Below are positions 1 to 10,567 of a DNA stretch of 64,000 nucleotides, one piece after another. The stretch is taken from NCBI GenBank assembly GCA_902779455.1, contig CACZBS010000024.1:1-64000 (forward strand), given 5' to 3'. This stretch comes from an uncultured Prevotellaceae bacterium (lineage in GTDB: Bacteria; Bacteroidota; Bacteroidia; Bacteroidales; Bacteroidaceae). The notes under the pieces were generated by a model, which was given only the letters and a program-made list of their open reading frames with translations, was not told the origin of the DNA and did no database searches. Positions within the stretch are counted from its first letter, which is position 1. Every line of letters starts with the position of its first letter. A program made the translations under genes and the position numbers.

Positions 1-184
1 TAATGCCTGACGGGGTAAGGGGAAGGTGGGCGCTACCCATACATAATCACGTCTGCAGTGGCAAGGCAATCGGCAGATGGAGAGGCAAACTGCAAAATGT
101 AGTCTACATCACTATTTGTTGCGGATTTTAGGTTGTAAAGAAAAAAAATCAGGTCGTATTGCAGGCTTTCTCGTCGGAAATGCG

Positions 185-192
185 TAAATTTG
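185..192 (+). promoter_or_regulatory. -7 promoter box
   Basis: TAAATTTG matches the Bacteroidota -7 consensus TAnnTTTG and lies 43 bases before the chosen ATG at 235. The preceding 184 bases of the window show no gene or repeat that I can support. Confidence 0.55.
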
Positions 193-234
193 CATTCTCT
201 AACAAAGCGAGAGGCCGAGAGCCTTCAAATAACA

Positions 235-723
235 ATGAACGAAGAAGAATTAGACGAGAGAGTGGAGCGCGCCGTGGAGAACTTCATGGCGGGCTATGGC
301 TGTTGCCAGAGCGTCGTGGCGGCCTTTGCCGACCTCTACGGGCTCGACGAAACTATGGCCAAGAAGATTGCCGCCGGATTCGGGGGCGGCGTGGGCCGGC
401 TGAGAATGATGTGCGGCGCCGTCTCGGGCATCGTGATGCTCGTAGGACTGGACTGCGGACAGACCGAGGGCAGCGACCGCGAGGGCAAGTCGGCCTGCTA
501 TAAGGTCGTACAGCAGCTGCTGGCCCGTTCGGAGCAGGAGAACGGCAGCCTCATCTGTGCCGAGATCCTGGGGCTGAAAGGGCACCAGAAAGCGCCGAAC
601 AGCTACGTCGCCTCAGCGCGCACGGCCGAATACTACAAGCATCGCCCGTGCGCCGCCAAGGTGGAGAGCGCGGCCCGCATCTTCGCGGACTACCTGAGGG
701 AAGTGAGAGGTGTTTTTAAGTGA
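235..723 (+). CDS. C_GCAxxG_C_C family protein (putative redox protein)
   Basis: A protein of 162 residues with the cysteine pattern of the C_GCAxxG_C_C family: a CC pair near residue 23 (YGCCQSV), a CGAVSG motif near residue 61, and single cysteines in LDCGQ, ACYK, LICAE and RPCAA. The family is thought to bind a metal or carry out redox chemistry, but its reaction is not established. There is no signal peptide, so it should be cytoplasmic. I start at 235 rather than at the in-frame ATG at 190, because a TAnnTTTG box covers 185-192 and transcription should begin near 199. The last codons run up to a long inverted repeat. The gene stands alone and converges on the pullulanase gene. Confidence 0.8.
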   Translation: MNEEELDERVERAVENFMAGYGCCQSVVAAFADLYGLDETMAKKIAAGFGGGVGRLRMMCGAVSGIVMLVGLDCGQTEGSDREGKSACYKVVQQLLARSEQENGSLICAEILGLKGHQKAPNSYVASARTAEYYKHRPCAAKVESAARIFADYLREVRGVFK

Positions 724-732
724 GAAGTGCTT

Positions 733-835
733 TTAAGTGAGAAGTGAGAGGTGAGAAGTGAGAAGTTTTATTAGCTCTAAACCTGGGTAAAAACTAATAA
801 GACTTCTCACTTCTCACCTCTCACTTCTCACTTAA
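733..835. repeat. 34-bp perfect inverted repeat built from GTGAGAA units
   Basis: Arms 733-766 and 802-835 are exact reverse complements around a 35-nt spacer. Each arm is an iteration of a short unit, GTGAGAAGTGAGAGGTGAGA and so on. The stop codon of the pullulanase gene lies inside the right arm. The hairpin could end transcription from both converging genes, but the internal iteration sets it apart from an ordinary terminator. The TCTCA-type core resembles the palindromes inside the pullulanase gene. Confidence 0.9.
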
Positions 836-2912
836 CATCAGTTCTCAGGATGAGTGCCGACTGCGGGTCGGCCAGGACGCGGTCGCCGCTGACCTCGCCG
901 AGGCCCTCCTCGCTGATCTGCTGGTCGCAGCAGACGACGACGTAGCGGCCTTCGGGGATGCTGACCATCTGCGCCTCCACACTGGCATTGAGGATGACGA
1001 TGATGTCTTGCCAGGGGTCGCCGCCGGCATGGTCCTTCAGGCGGAAAGCAACGACCTGGTCGTCAGTGTCCAGAAACTCCAGATGCTTCTGCACCAGGGC
1101 CGTCTTGCCCAGGCGGAAGGCCGGATGGTGCTGGCGTAGGGCGATGAGATTCTTGTAGTACTCAAACACCTGCGGATACTTCGTTTTGTTCTCCCAGTTG
1201 AGCTGATTCACCGAGTCGGGCGACTCAAACGAGTTGTGCACGCCAAGCTTCGTGCGCAGCAGCTCCTCGCCCGAGAGCATAAAGGGCACGCCCTGCGAGG
1301 TGAAGACGGCCGTCTGGGCCAGGAGGTCAAGCCGTACTAATTGAGAGCTGAGAGTTGAGAATTGAGAGGTATGATTAGACTTGTCTGACGATGCTCCGCC
1401 CTGAGTGTAATCATACCTCTCAGTTCTCAGTCCTAAGTTCTCAGTTCCCATGCTTGCCTTGAGTCGGTCGACGAGGCACATGTCGTCGTGACACGAGACG
1501 TAGGCCATCATCTGCGTCGGCTCCAGGGCATAAGGCGCCTTCGAGTAGTTCACCTTCGAATAGTCCACCTGCGGATGCTCCGTCATGCCGACGATGCCGG
1601 CCTTCAGGCTCTCCTTGAGCGAGGCCTCGCCTGTGGGGTCGACGAGCCAGCCCGGCTTCGTGTCGTCGCTGAAGGGCCCGCGGAGAGCGTCGCGCAGGTC
1701 GTCGCTGAAGGCAGCGATGCGCGGCATCTGCGGGATGTTGGCCTTCATGCCCAGGACGTCGTTGGGCAGTGCGCACTGGCCGGCGCTCCATCCCTCTCCA
1801 TAGACGAAGATGCGCGGGTCGATGTCGTCGAGCGCCTTCCGGATGAGGTTCATCGTCTCGATGTCGTGGCAGCCCATGAGGTCGAAGCGGAAGCCGTCGA
1901 TGTGGTATTCGTTGACCCAATATTTCACCGACTCAATCATGAAGCGGCGCATCATAGGCTTCTCGCTGGCCGTCTCATTGCCGCAGCCGGAGCCGTTGGA
2001 GAACTGAGAGGTGAGAGTTGAGAACTGAGAGGTATGATTACCATTATCTGTAGAGTCATTGTCCTGCAAGGGCTCATCGTTCTCAGTTCTCAGTTCTGAG
2101 TTCTCAGTTTTCCGATAGTAATAGTCGGGATAAGTCTTCTGGAAGTTCGAGTGGTCGATGTCGTAGGTGTGATTGTAGACCACGTCGAGAATGACCTGGA
2201 TGCCAGCCTTGTGGAGGGCCTGCACCATCTGCTTGAACTCGCGGATGCGGGTGGTCGGCGTGTAGGGATCGGTGGAGTAGCCGCCCTCCGGCACGTTGTA
2301 GTTCACGGGGTCGTAGCCCCAGTTATACTGCGGCTCGTCGAGGCGCGTCTCGTCGACAGAGCCATAGTCGTACGACGGCAGGATATGGACGGCATTGACG
2401 CCGAGCTCCTTCAGGTGGTCGATGGCCCAGGGCTCAGTGAGGGCGAGGAACTTGCCGGGATGCGCGGCGTCGCGGCGGGCGATGGAGAAGTCGCGGTGAT
2501 GCATCTCGTAGACGACGATGTCAGCGGGGCTCTCCTTCCAGGGGTGCACGTCCTGCTGCCATCCCTCGGGGTCAGTGTCGCGCAGGTCGACGACGACGCC
2601 CCGCTGCCCGTTGACGGTGACGGCCTTGGCAAACGTGCCCGGCGACGACTGGCCGTTGACCACGAACGAATATTCCTTGCCCTTCTGGTCGCCGCGGGCC
2701 GTTGCCGTCCAGATGGTGTCGGCCAGCTGGCTCATCTGGAGCGTATCGTCGTCCAGCACGACGAAGCACTCAGCATCGCTGGGGGCAAAGAGTTTAAACA
2801 CGGTCTCGCTGGGCGAGTAGGTCATCTCGTCGAAGCAAAACACTTCGTTGGCGTCGGGGTTACATCCGAAGAGCAGGGCCGCTGCGCCGGCAGTAATCAT
2901 CATTCTTCTCAT
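828..2912 (-). CDS. GH13 type I pullulanase (lipoprotein)
   Basis: A debranching enzyme expected to cut alpha-1,6 bonds in pullulan or branched glucans at the cell surface. The start at 2912 gives 694 residues and a lipoprotein signal (MRRMMITAGAAALLFGC). The upstream in-frame ATG at 2963 lies above a -7 box at 2945-2952 and is unlikely. A CBM-like N-terminal region leads to the pullulanase signature YNWGYDP (about residue 193). The GH13 catalytic segments follow: GFRFDLMG (nucleophile Asp, about 344), YGEGW (acid/base Glu, about 372) and SCHDD (about 474). Two segments rich in Ser, Thr, Gln and Asn, at about residues 267-304 and 489-524, break family-conserved stretches and are encoded by palindromic DNA. 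It is the distal enzyme of the alpha-1,6-glucan PUL but has its own promoter. Both inserts fall in likely loops, so activity may be kept; this is not proven. Confidence 0.9.
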   Translation of the reverse strand: MRRMMITAGAAALLFGCNPDANEVFCFDEMTYSPSETVFKLFAPSDAECFVVLDDDTLQMSQLADTIWTATARGDQKGKEYSFVVNGQSSPGTFAKAVTVNGQRGVVVDLRDTDPEGWQQDVHPWKESPADIVVYEMHHRDFSIARRDAAHPGKFLALTEPWAIDHLKELGVNAVHILPSYDYGSVDETRLDEPQYNWGYDPVNYNVPEGGYSTDPYTPTTRIREFKQMVQALHKAGIQVILDVVYNHTYDIDHSNFQKTYPDYYYRKTENSELRTENDEPLQDNDSTDNGNHTSQFSTLTSQFSNGSGCGNETASEKPMMRRFMIESVKYWVNEYHIDGFRFDLMGCHDIETMNLIRKALDDIDPRIFVYGEGWSAGQCALPNDVLGMKANIPQMPRIAAFSDDLRDALRGPFSDDTKPGWLVDPTGEASLKESLKAGIVGMTEHPQVDYSKVNYSKAPYALEPTQMMAYVSCHDDMCLVDRLKASMGTENLGLRTERYDYTQGGASSDKSNHTSQFSTLSSQLVRLDLLAQTAVFTSQGVPFMLSGEELLRTKLGVHNSFESPDSVNQLNWENKTKYPQVFEYYKNLIALRQHHPAFRLGKTALVQKHLEFLDTDDQVVAFRLKDHAGGDPWQDIIVILNASVEAQMVSIPEGRYVVVCCDQQISEEGLGEVSGDRVLADPQSALILRTDVK
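1339..1446. repeat. Intragenic palindromic element, copy 1
   Basis: Arms 1339-1377 and 1408-1446 match as reverse complements at 32 of 39 positions. They contain iterated TTGAGA/CTGAGA units and end in GAGGTATGATTA. The element is read in frame by the pullulanase gene and adds about 35 residues, including NHTSQFSTLSSQ. Family pullulanases run straight from this point into the LAQTAVFTSQGVPF segment. Confidence 0.85.
1999..2109. repeat. Intragenic palindromic element, copy 2
   Basis: The left arm (1999-2040) ends in the same TTGAGAACTGAGAGGTATGA sequence as copy 1. The right arm (about 2081-2109) carries TCTCAGTTCTCAG repeats but lacks the TAATCATACC end. It lies between the YYYR and NGSGCGNE segments of the pullulanase and is translated as NHTSQFSTLTSQFS, the same frame as copy 1. 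Confidence 0.85.
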
Positions 2913-2944
2913 ATTGTTCGAATTAAGTATCAGGTTAGTCATGG

Positions 2945-2952
2945 CAAAGGTA
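2945..2952 (-). promoter_or_regulatory. -7 promoter box of the pullulanase gene
   Basis: TACCTTTG on the minus strand fits TAnnTTTG and fixes the start codon downstream at 2912. No LacI-type operator is seen 66 bp upstream; that zone is next to the inverted repeat beginning at 3022. Confidence 0.6.
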
Positions 2953-3021
2953 CGAAAAAACATGATAAGTGCAAAAGGAAAACTGCTTTTTCTTTTACAT
3001 TCCCGAGTAAAATAATATAAA

Positions 3022-3104
3022 AACCACGAATTTCACAAATTACACGAAAGGTGAGCACGGACAGTGGGCGCAGCCAATTCGTGTAATTTGTGAAATTCGT
3101 GGTT
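3022..3104. repeat. 27-bp perfect inverted repeat (AACCACGAATTT type)
   Basis: Arms 3022-3048 and 3078-3104 are exact reverse complements, beginning AACCACGAATTTCAC and ending in the complementary GAAATTCGTGGTT. The repeat separates the GH97 gene from the pullulanase promoter and could form a strong hairpin in the GH97 mRNA 3' end. A 12-nt piece of the same sequence recurs at 38683-38694. Confidence 0.9.
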
Positions 3105-3143
3105 AAGAAACAGATGGTGGTTTACAATCGCACCATATTATTC

Positions 3144-5530
<2,387 letters not shown>

Positions 5531-5531
<1 letters not shown>

Positions 5532-7339
5532 TATTGCTCAATGACGATCATCGTCCAGTACTTCAGCGAGGGGAGCGTAAACGTGACGACGCCGTCCTTC
5601 TGAGCGAACGACAGTTCGACGGGGGCACCGGCCAGGGCGTCGGGCGTAGCGGCCCAGATGCGCTTCACGGCGGCCGTGGTCTTGACCGTCAGCGGCAGGG
5701 CCTTCACCTCGACAGGAGCGGGCATCGTGCCGTCCATGTCGCGCCAGCTGAGGCTGTTGGCCTGACGATAGTTGAGCAGGTGGACAATCTGGCGTGTGGC
5801 CGTCTTGCGGCTGTAGGCCGTTACCTTCTTCTGCTGAGGGGGCCACTGGTTGATGCTGACGGCGGCGTTGCCCGACGTGATGTCGACAGTCGTCTCCTCC
5901 AGGCCCTCGCCGCGCAGCAGGTTCTCGTAGGCCACGAGGAAGTCATAGTAGCGGGTGAGCTGCAGGCGCAGGTCGTCGGTCATCTTCAGGTTCGAGTTGG
6001 GGAAATACTCATGGCAGAGGTTGTGGCCGTCGCCCAGCTCAAGATGGGCTCCGCCGACGGCAAACATCGTGGCGTCGGTGAGCAGCACGCCGGGCGCGTT
6101 GAAGAAGCCCTGCTGGCCGGAGCGGCCGTAGTTCATGTAGGCAGCGAAGATGGTCTGCAGCTTGTTCTGGCTGTACTGCGAGTTGGCGCGGCGCACGGTG
6201 AGCAGGTCCTCGAAGCGGGCCTCCTGGTCCCACAGCTCGTTGTAGAGGAAGTCGACCTTGCCGGTCTGTGCGATCTGCGAGGCGCCAAAGCTCGACACGG
6301 CATTCATGACGAGGCGCTTCTGCGGATGGGCCTGCTTCATGGCGGTGATGAACGAGGCGAAGCCGCGCGGCAGGTTGACCCGCTGGCCGCTGTAGTCGTA
6401 GACCGTGCCGCGGTCGCCCACCTGGTCGATGTGGAAGCCGTCGAAGTCGAAGTTCTGGTAGACGTCGTCGTTGCGCTCGGCCAGGTACTGCTGCCACTCC
6501 GCGTTCTCGGGATTCGTGAGCAGGATGTTGCTCTTCCACGCGTTGGACAGCACCAGCTGGTCGACGTCGCCGTGGCCGGTCTGCTTATACATGAGCCACT
6601 CGGTCTTGGCGCCGTCAGACTGATAGTCGCTGAGCATACCGTAGCAGAGGTTATAGAACATGGCCTTCATGCCGAGGCTGTGCTGCACGTCGATATAGCG
6701 CTTGACGACCGACGTGACGACGTCGCGGTTGGCGATGTCCTTATAGGTGTCGAGCAGCGAGGTGCGGGTGCCGCCGAGGGGCCAGTGGTGCTTGTTGTGC
6801 CAGTCGTAGAACTGGATGCCGTTGATGTGGCAGCGCGAGAGGAAGGCCATCTCGTCGGCGATGACCTGGTCGGTCTTCGTCTGGTCGAAGGTGGCCACGA
6901 AGCCATAGCGGGGGAAGCGCGTCCAGTCGGACGAGACGTCGACGGCCACGGTGCCGAGGATGGTCTCCGTGTCGCCGCTGCGGGTGAAGACCTCGGCCAG
7001 ATAGCCGGAGAAGTCGGCCGACGGGGCCGTCCAGGTCCAGGTGGTGCCATGGACGGCGGAGGTGTCCACCTCGTCGCCGGCACGACGGTAGCGCACGACG
7101 GCCCCGTCGGGCACGGTGCCCTCGGTGACGGTGAACGTGACGACGTCGCCGGGCCGATAGCAGGCCTTGTCGGTCATGATGCTGAGCGTCAGGTTGGCTT
7201 TGCGCTCGGTCTGCGCCTTCACCTCCTGAGGCTGGTCCTTCTGGGGTTCCTCGCCGCCATTGCCATTCTCACTGCTGCCACACGAGGCGGCAAGCAGTGA
7301 GAGGGCTCCAAATGTTATGATGAATGAAATCTTTTTCAT
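5531..7339 (-). CDS. GH66 endo-dextranase (lipoprotein)
   Basis: Predicted to cut internal alpha-1,6 bonds of dextran or similar glucans at the cell surface; this gene defines the likely substrate of the locus. It has a lipoprotein signal (MKKISF...LLAASCGSS), an Ig-like N-terminal domain and the GH66 barrel. The nucleophile Asp is in FDGFHIDQVGD (about 304) and the acid/base Glu in LYNELWDQ (about 367). The C-terminal beta domain ends near TMIVIEQ. At 602 residues it is close to the dextranases of Bacteroides PULs; the cyclising relatives (CITases) carry an extra inserted CBM that is not seen here. It follows the SusE/F-like gene by 4 bases, so the two should be cotranscribed. Confidence 0.9.
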
Positions 7340-7343
7340 TGCA

Positions 7344-8864
7344 CTAATTCTTTACGATTGATACGGTCTCGTCGAGCTGGTTGAGGGTGATGGTGTAGGT
7401 GCCGGCCGACTGGATCTGCCACTTCTGGTCGAGGTCGCCGACGTTCACGTCGAGATACTGCGCCTTGAAGTCGGCCGAGCTCTTGTCGATGAACAGCATA
7501 CGCTCCACCTGGCCCGTCGGGGCCACGTCGTTGCCGCTGGCGTTCATGAACCAGGCGCCGTTCCAGTCGCTCTGACGGTCGCACGAGAACTTCAGCTCGC
7601 CGGTCGAAAGACTGCCCGTCCAGGTGAACGTCCACGGGTCGTCGCCCTGGCGCATGGCCGTGGCGTTGCCGAGGTCCCAGCCGTTGGGCGTGGCGTCGCC
7701 GACGAGATAGATCATCTCGTAGGGCTGGAAGGGGCGCATCATCATGCGCTCGCGGCCGCTGCGGATGTCGACGCAGATCTTGTAGGCCTGCTCGGTCTCG
7801 CTGTCCTGCAAGAACCACTTGTTGTCGGGGTCGAAGCCCTTGATGAACTCCATCGACTGCTGGGTGTAGGGGGCGTTGGCCGAAGTGGCCTTGTACATGT
7901 TCTCCCACGAGCCCTCGGCCGTGCCGAACTTGAACTCACCGCCCTCTGACGACGTGAAGTAGTGGTTGTAGCGGAAGAGGAAGTCGTCGAGCGGGTCGCG
8001 CTGCATCGGGCGGAAGCTCCAGCCGGTGAACGAGCCGACGATGTAGAGCTGATCGTAGGCGGGTGCCTCGCCCTCCATCTGGCGCATGGTGAACTCGCCG
8101 GTGAGCAGGTTGGCCGTCAGCTGATAGAAGTGGCTCTCGGTGATGATGAACTTCTCGTCGGGCTGGTCGTCGGCGGTGCGATAGACGAGGCGACCCTGGC
8201 CGTCGTTGTTATACGAGGGCAGGAACTGGCCCAGCGTGGTGATCATCTTCAGTTCGCCCTGACGCAGGTTGCCTTGCCAGGTGAAGAGGCCGTTGTCCTG
8301 ACGCTTCATCTCGGTGGCGTTGTCGGCACTCCAGCCGTTGGGCGTGGCGTCGCCGATGAGGTAGAGCGTCGTCGTGACGGGCTCGTAGGGGGTGAAGGTG
8401 AAACTCATCGTCTCAGTCTGCACCTCATCGAAGCCCTCGACGAAGGCCTGGACGCGGGCCTCGACCTGCATCTCGCGACCGACGGTGGCGCCAAGCTGAT
8501 GGCGCAGGATGTCGTTCAGCTGCTCATGCGTGGCGGTCCAGTCGTAGCGCTGCGTCTCATGGTCGACGGCCATGTAGGGGGCCACGAAGCCGGTGCCGGC
8601 CTCGGCCAGCTCGAGGGTATAGCTGATACGGTTGCCCGAATGGAAGTTGTGGCCGCTGGTCCACTGCAGGGTCAGGGCGTCGGCCCTGTGGCTGAGCTCA
8701 CTGAGCGTGGTGGCCTGCTGGTCGGCCGTCAGGGTGAGGGGCGTCGACCCCTTGTCGAGCTCGGTGTAGTCGTTGTCAGAGCAGCTGGTAAGGGCGAGGC
8801 CTGTCATGAGGGCGACGGCCCAGAACAAGCTATGATTTTGCTTGATAGTTTTCATATTTGTCAA
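7344..8864 (-). CDS. SusE/SusF-like glucan-binding outer-membrane lipoprotein
   Basis: A surface lipoprotein expected to hold glucan for the SusCD importer. The lipobox is LALTSCSD, followed by an N-terminal SusE-type domain that spaces the protein from the membrane. Three beta-sandwich units follow, each opening with a YLIGDATPNGW or YIVGSFTGW motif (about residues 167, 274 and 390), typical of the starch-binding modules of SusE and SusF. At 506 residues it is in the SusF size range. It lies between susD and the dextranase gene. Binding to alpha-1,6-glucan is inferred from the neighbours, since SusE/F proteins diverge too much to read specificity. Confidence 0.82.
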   Translation of the reverse strand: MTNMKTIKQNHSLFWAVALMTGLALTSCSDNDYTELDKGSTPLTLTADQQATTLSELSHRADALTLQWTSGHNFHSGNRISYTLELAEAGTGFVAPYMAVDHETQRYDWTATHEQLNDILRHQLGATVGREMQVEARVQAFVEGFDEVQTETMSFTFTPYEPVTTTLYLIGDATPNGWSADNATEMKRQDNGLFTWQGNLRQGELKMITTLGQFLPSYNNDGQGRLVYRTADDQPDEKFIITESHFYQLTANLLTGEFTMRQMEGEAPAYDQLYIVGSFTGWSFRPMQRDPLDDFLFRYNHYFTSSEGGEFKFGTAEGSWENMYKATSANAPYTQQSMEFIKGFDPDNKWFLQDSETEQAYKICVDIRSGRERMMMRPFQPYEMIYLVGDATPNGWDLGNATAMRQGDDPWTFTWTGSLSTGELKFSCDRQSDWNGAWFMNASGNDVAPTGQVERMLFIDKSSADFKAQYLDVNVGDLDQKWQIQSAGTYTITLNQLDETVSIVKN

Positions 8865-8898
8865 TATCCTTTATTATTGAGGCCTGAAGTTTCTGTTG

Positions 8899-8963
8899 TT
8901 GTATACCACCGGTGTACAGACTGTTTTCCTGGAGTGAACAACTTGTATACCACCGGAATACAA
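8899..8963. repeat. Two hairpin-forming copies of TTGTATACCACCGG
   Basis: TTGTATACCACCGG occurs at 8899-8912 and 8943-8956, a period of 44. Each copy is followed by a partial reverse complement (TGTACA; ATACAA), so each can fold alone. They occupy the 145-bp gap between susD and the SusE/F-like gene inside the operon. Confidence 0.7.
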
Positions 8964-9009
8964 ATGTCGAACGAACAGACCACAGTGATTTGTTTGTTGA
9001 AATATTTTA

Positions 9010-10509
9010 TTAGTAGCCGGGGTTCTGCGTCATCAGACTGTTGGCGTCGATCTCGGTCTGCGGGATGGGGAAGAGCAGGCGGTCGTGGTTGACGCGCGTC
9101 TTGCCGATGCCATGGAGGAAATCGATGGCATACTGACCGCCCTGCAGGCGGATCATGTCGAACCAGCGATGGCCCTCGAAGGCAAGCTCGATGCGGCGCT
9201 CGTGGATAATCTTCTCGCGCATCTCAGTCTGACTGAGACCGGCCACGTTGGGCAGTCCGGCGCGCTGGCGGACGGTGTTGAGCGGAGCGTAGGCCTGCTG
9301 CGTCTGTCCGAGCTCGTTGAGGGCCTCGGCCTTCATCAGCAGCACGTCGGCAAAGCGCCAGACGACGAAGTTCTGCGGGCACGTGTTATACTCGGGCGAG
9401 ACGGACTTCGTGACGAGGAACTTGCGCACGTTGTAGCCCGTGTTGGAATAGCTGGCCTTATACTGCTTGCCGTCGAAGTCGGGGCAGCCCTCGTAGAAGA
9501 TGGTCAGGTCCTTGCGCAGATCGCCGTCCTCATACTGCGAGACGAACTCCTCGGTGGGCTGGTTCCAGCCGTAGCTGCCGGCCACGAAGTCGCTGTTGCG
9601 CGGACCCATGAACGTGGAGAGCCAGCTCGACTGCGGGTTGTTGCCCCAGAAGTCGTACTCGGTGTTGCCGGAGAACTGCACCTCGAAGATCGACTCGGGA
9701 CCATTGTTGATGCGGGCGTCGAAGTTGTCCTCGTAGCGGCACTGGCTGAGGTCGTAGCCGAGCGACTCCACCTCCTCGGTCATCTCGAGGGCCTTCTGCC
9801 ACTCGCCACGGGTCAGATAGATGTCGGCCAGCTGGGTCAGAGCGGCGTCACGCGTGGCGCGGCCCTTGTCGTCCTCGTCGTAGTCGGCTTTGGCGGGCAG
9901 CATCTGGGCGGCACGCGTGCAGTCGTCGATGATCTGGGCATAGACATCCTCGACGCTTGAGCGGGCAATCTCGGCCGACTCGCCGGGGTTGTAGGGTTTT
10001 AGGCGCAGGGGCACACCGCCGTAGAGGCGCACCAGCACATAATAATAATGTGAACGGAGGAACAGGGCCTCGCCCAGACAGCGCTCCTTCACGGAGCCGC
10101 GCTCATAGCCGGTCTGCTCGATGCCGTTGATGAGGATGTTGCACTGGCCGATGCCCACCCAGGGCGAGCGCCACATATAGAGGGCCATGCCGTTGTCGGA
10201 GAGGGTGGTGAAGTTGGAGGCCTGGATGGTCTCCAGTCCGTCGGTGCCGCCGCCGGCGCCCACGATGCTGTTGCCGGCCACGATGTCGAGCGTCCAGATG
10301 CGCTGGTTGTACATATTGGACGACTGGAGCGTGCGATAGCAGGCGTTGGCCATGGCCACGGCTACGTCGTCGGTGATTTCGGTCTCGGGGTCGACGGTGT
10401 TCCTGGGGCTCTTGTCGAGGAAGTCGTCGGAGCAGCTGGAGAATGCAGCAGCAAGGCCGCAGCTCACCAGACCGGCTGCGAGGATATGCTTGAAGTTTTT
10501 GGTTTTCAT
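9010..10509 (-). CDS. SusD-family glycan-binding lipoprotein (alpha-1,6-glucan PUL)
   Basis: The lid component of a SusCD outer-membrane importer. It has a lipoprotein signal (cysteine in AFSSCSDDF) and the usual SusD start SDDFLDKSPRNTVDP. The TPR-like region (RSHYYYVLVRLYGGVPL) and the C-terminal RagB/SusD signature (HERRIELAFEGHRWFDMIRL) follow, ending in TQNPGY. At 499 residues it has normal length. It lies 58 bases downstream of susC in the same operon. Ligand specificity cannot be read from the sequence; dextran-type glucan is inferred from the adjacent GH66 gene. Confidence 0.95.
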   Translation of the reverse strand: MKTKNFKHILAAGLVSCGLAAAFSSCSDDFLDKSPRNTVDPETEITDDVAVAMANACYRTLQSSNMYNQRIWTLDIVAGNSIVGAGGGTDGLETIQASNFTTLSDNGMALYMWRSPWVGIGQCNILINGIEQTGYERGSVKERCLGEALFLRSHYYYVLVRLYGGVPLRLKPYNPGESAEIARSSVEDVYAQIIDDCTRAAQMLPAKADYDEDDKGRATRDAALTQLADIYLTRGEWQKALEMTEEVESLGYDLSQCRYEDNFDARINNGPESIFEVQFSGNTEYDFWGNNPQSSWLSTFMGPRNSDFVAGSYGWNQPTEEFVSQYEDGDLRKDLTIFYEGCPDFDGKQYKASYSNTGYNVRKFLVTKSVSPEYNTCPQNFVVWRFADVLLMKAEALNELGQTQQAYAPLNTVRQRAGLPNVAGLSQTEMREKIIHERRIELAFEGHRWFDMIRLQGGQYAIDFLHGIGKTRVNHDRLLFPIPQTEIDANSLMTQNPGY

Positions 10510-10567
10510 AATGGTTCGTTTTTTTATTTTGTTGGTTTCCTTCCCATAGGTTAGGGAGGGGCTCCGC

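Noticed and set aside
2912-2963. Longer pullulanase N-terminus from 2963
   Set aside because: It spans the promoter box at 2945-2952 and would bury the lipoprotein signal beginning at 2912.
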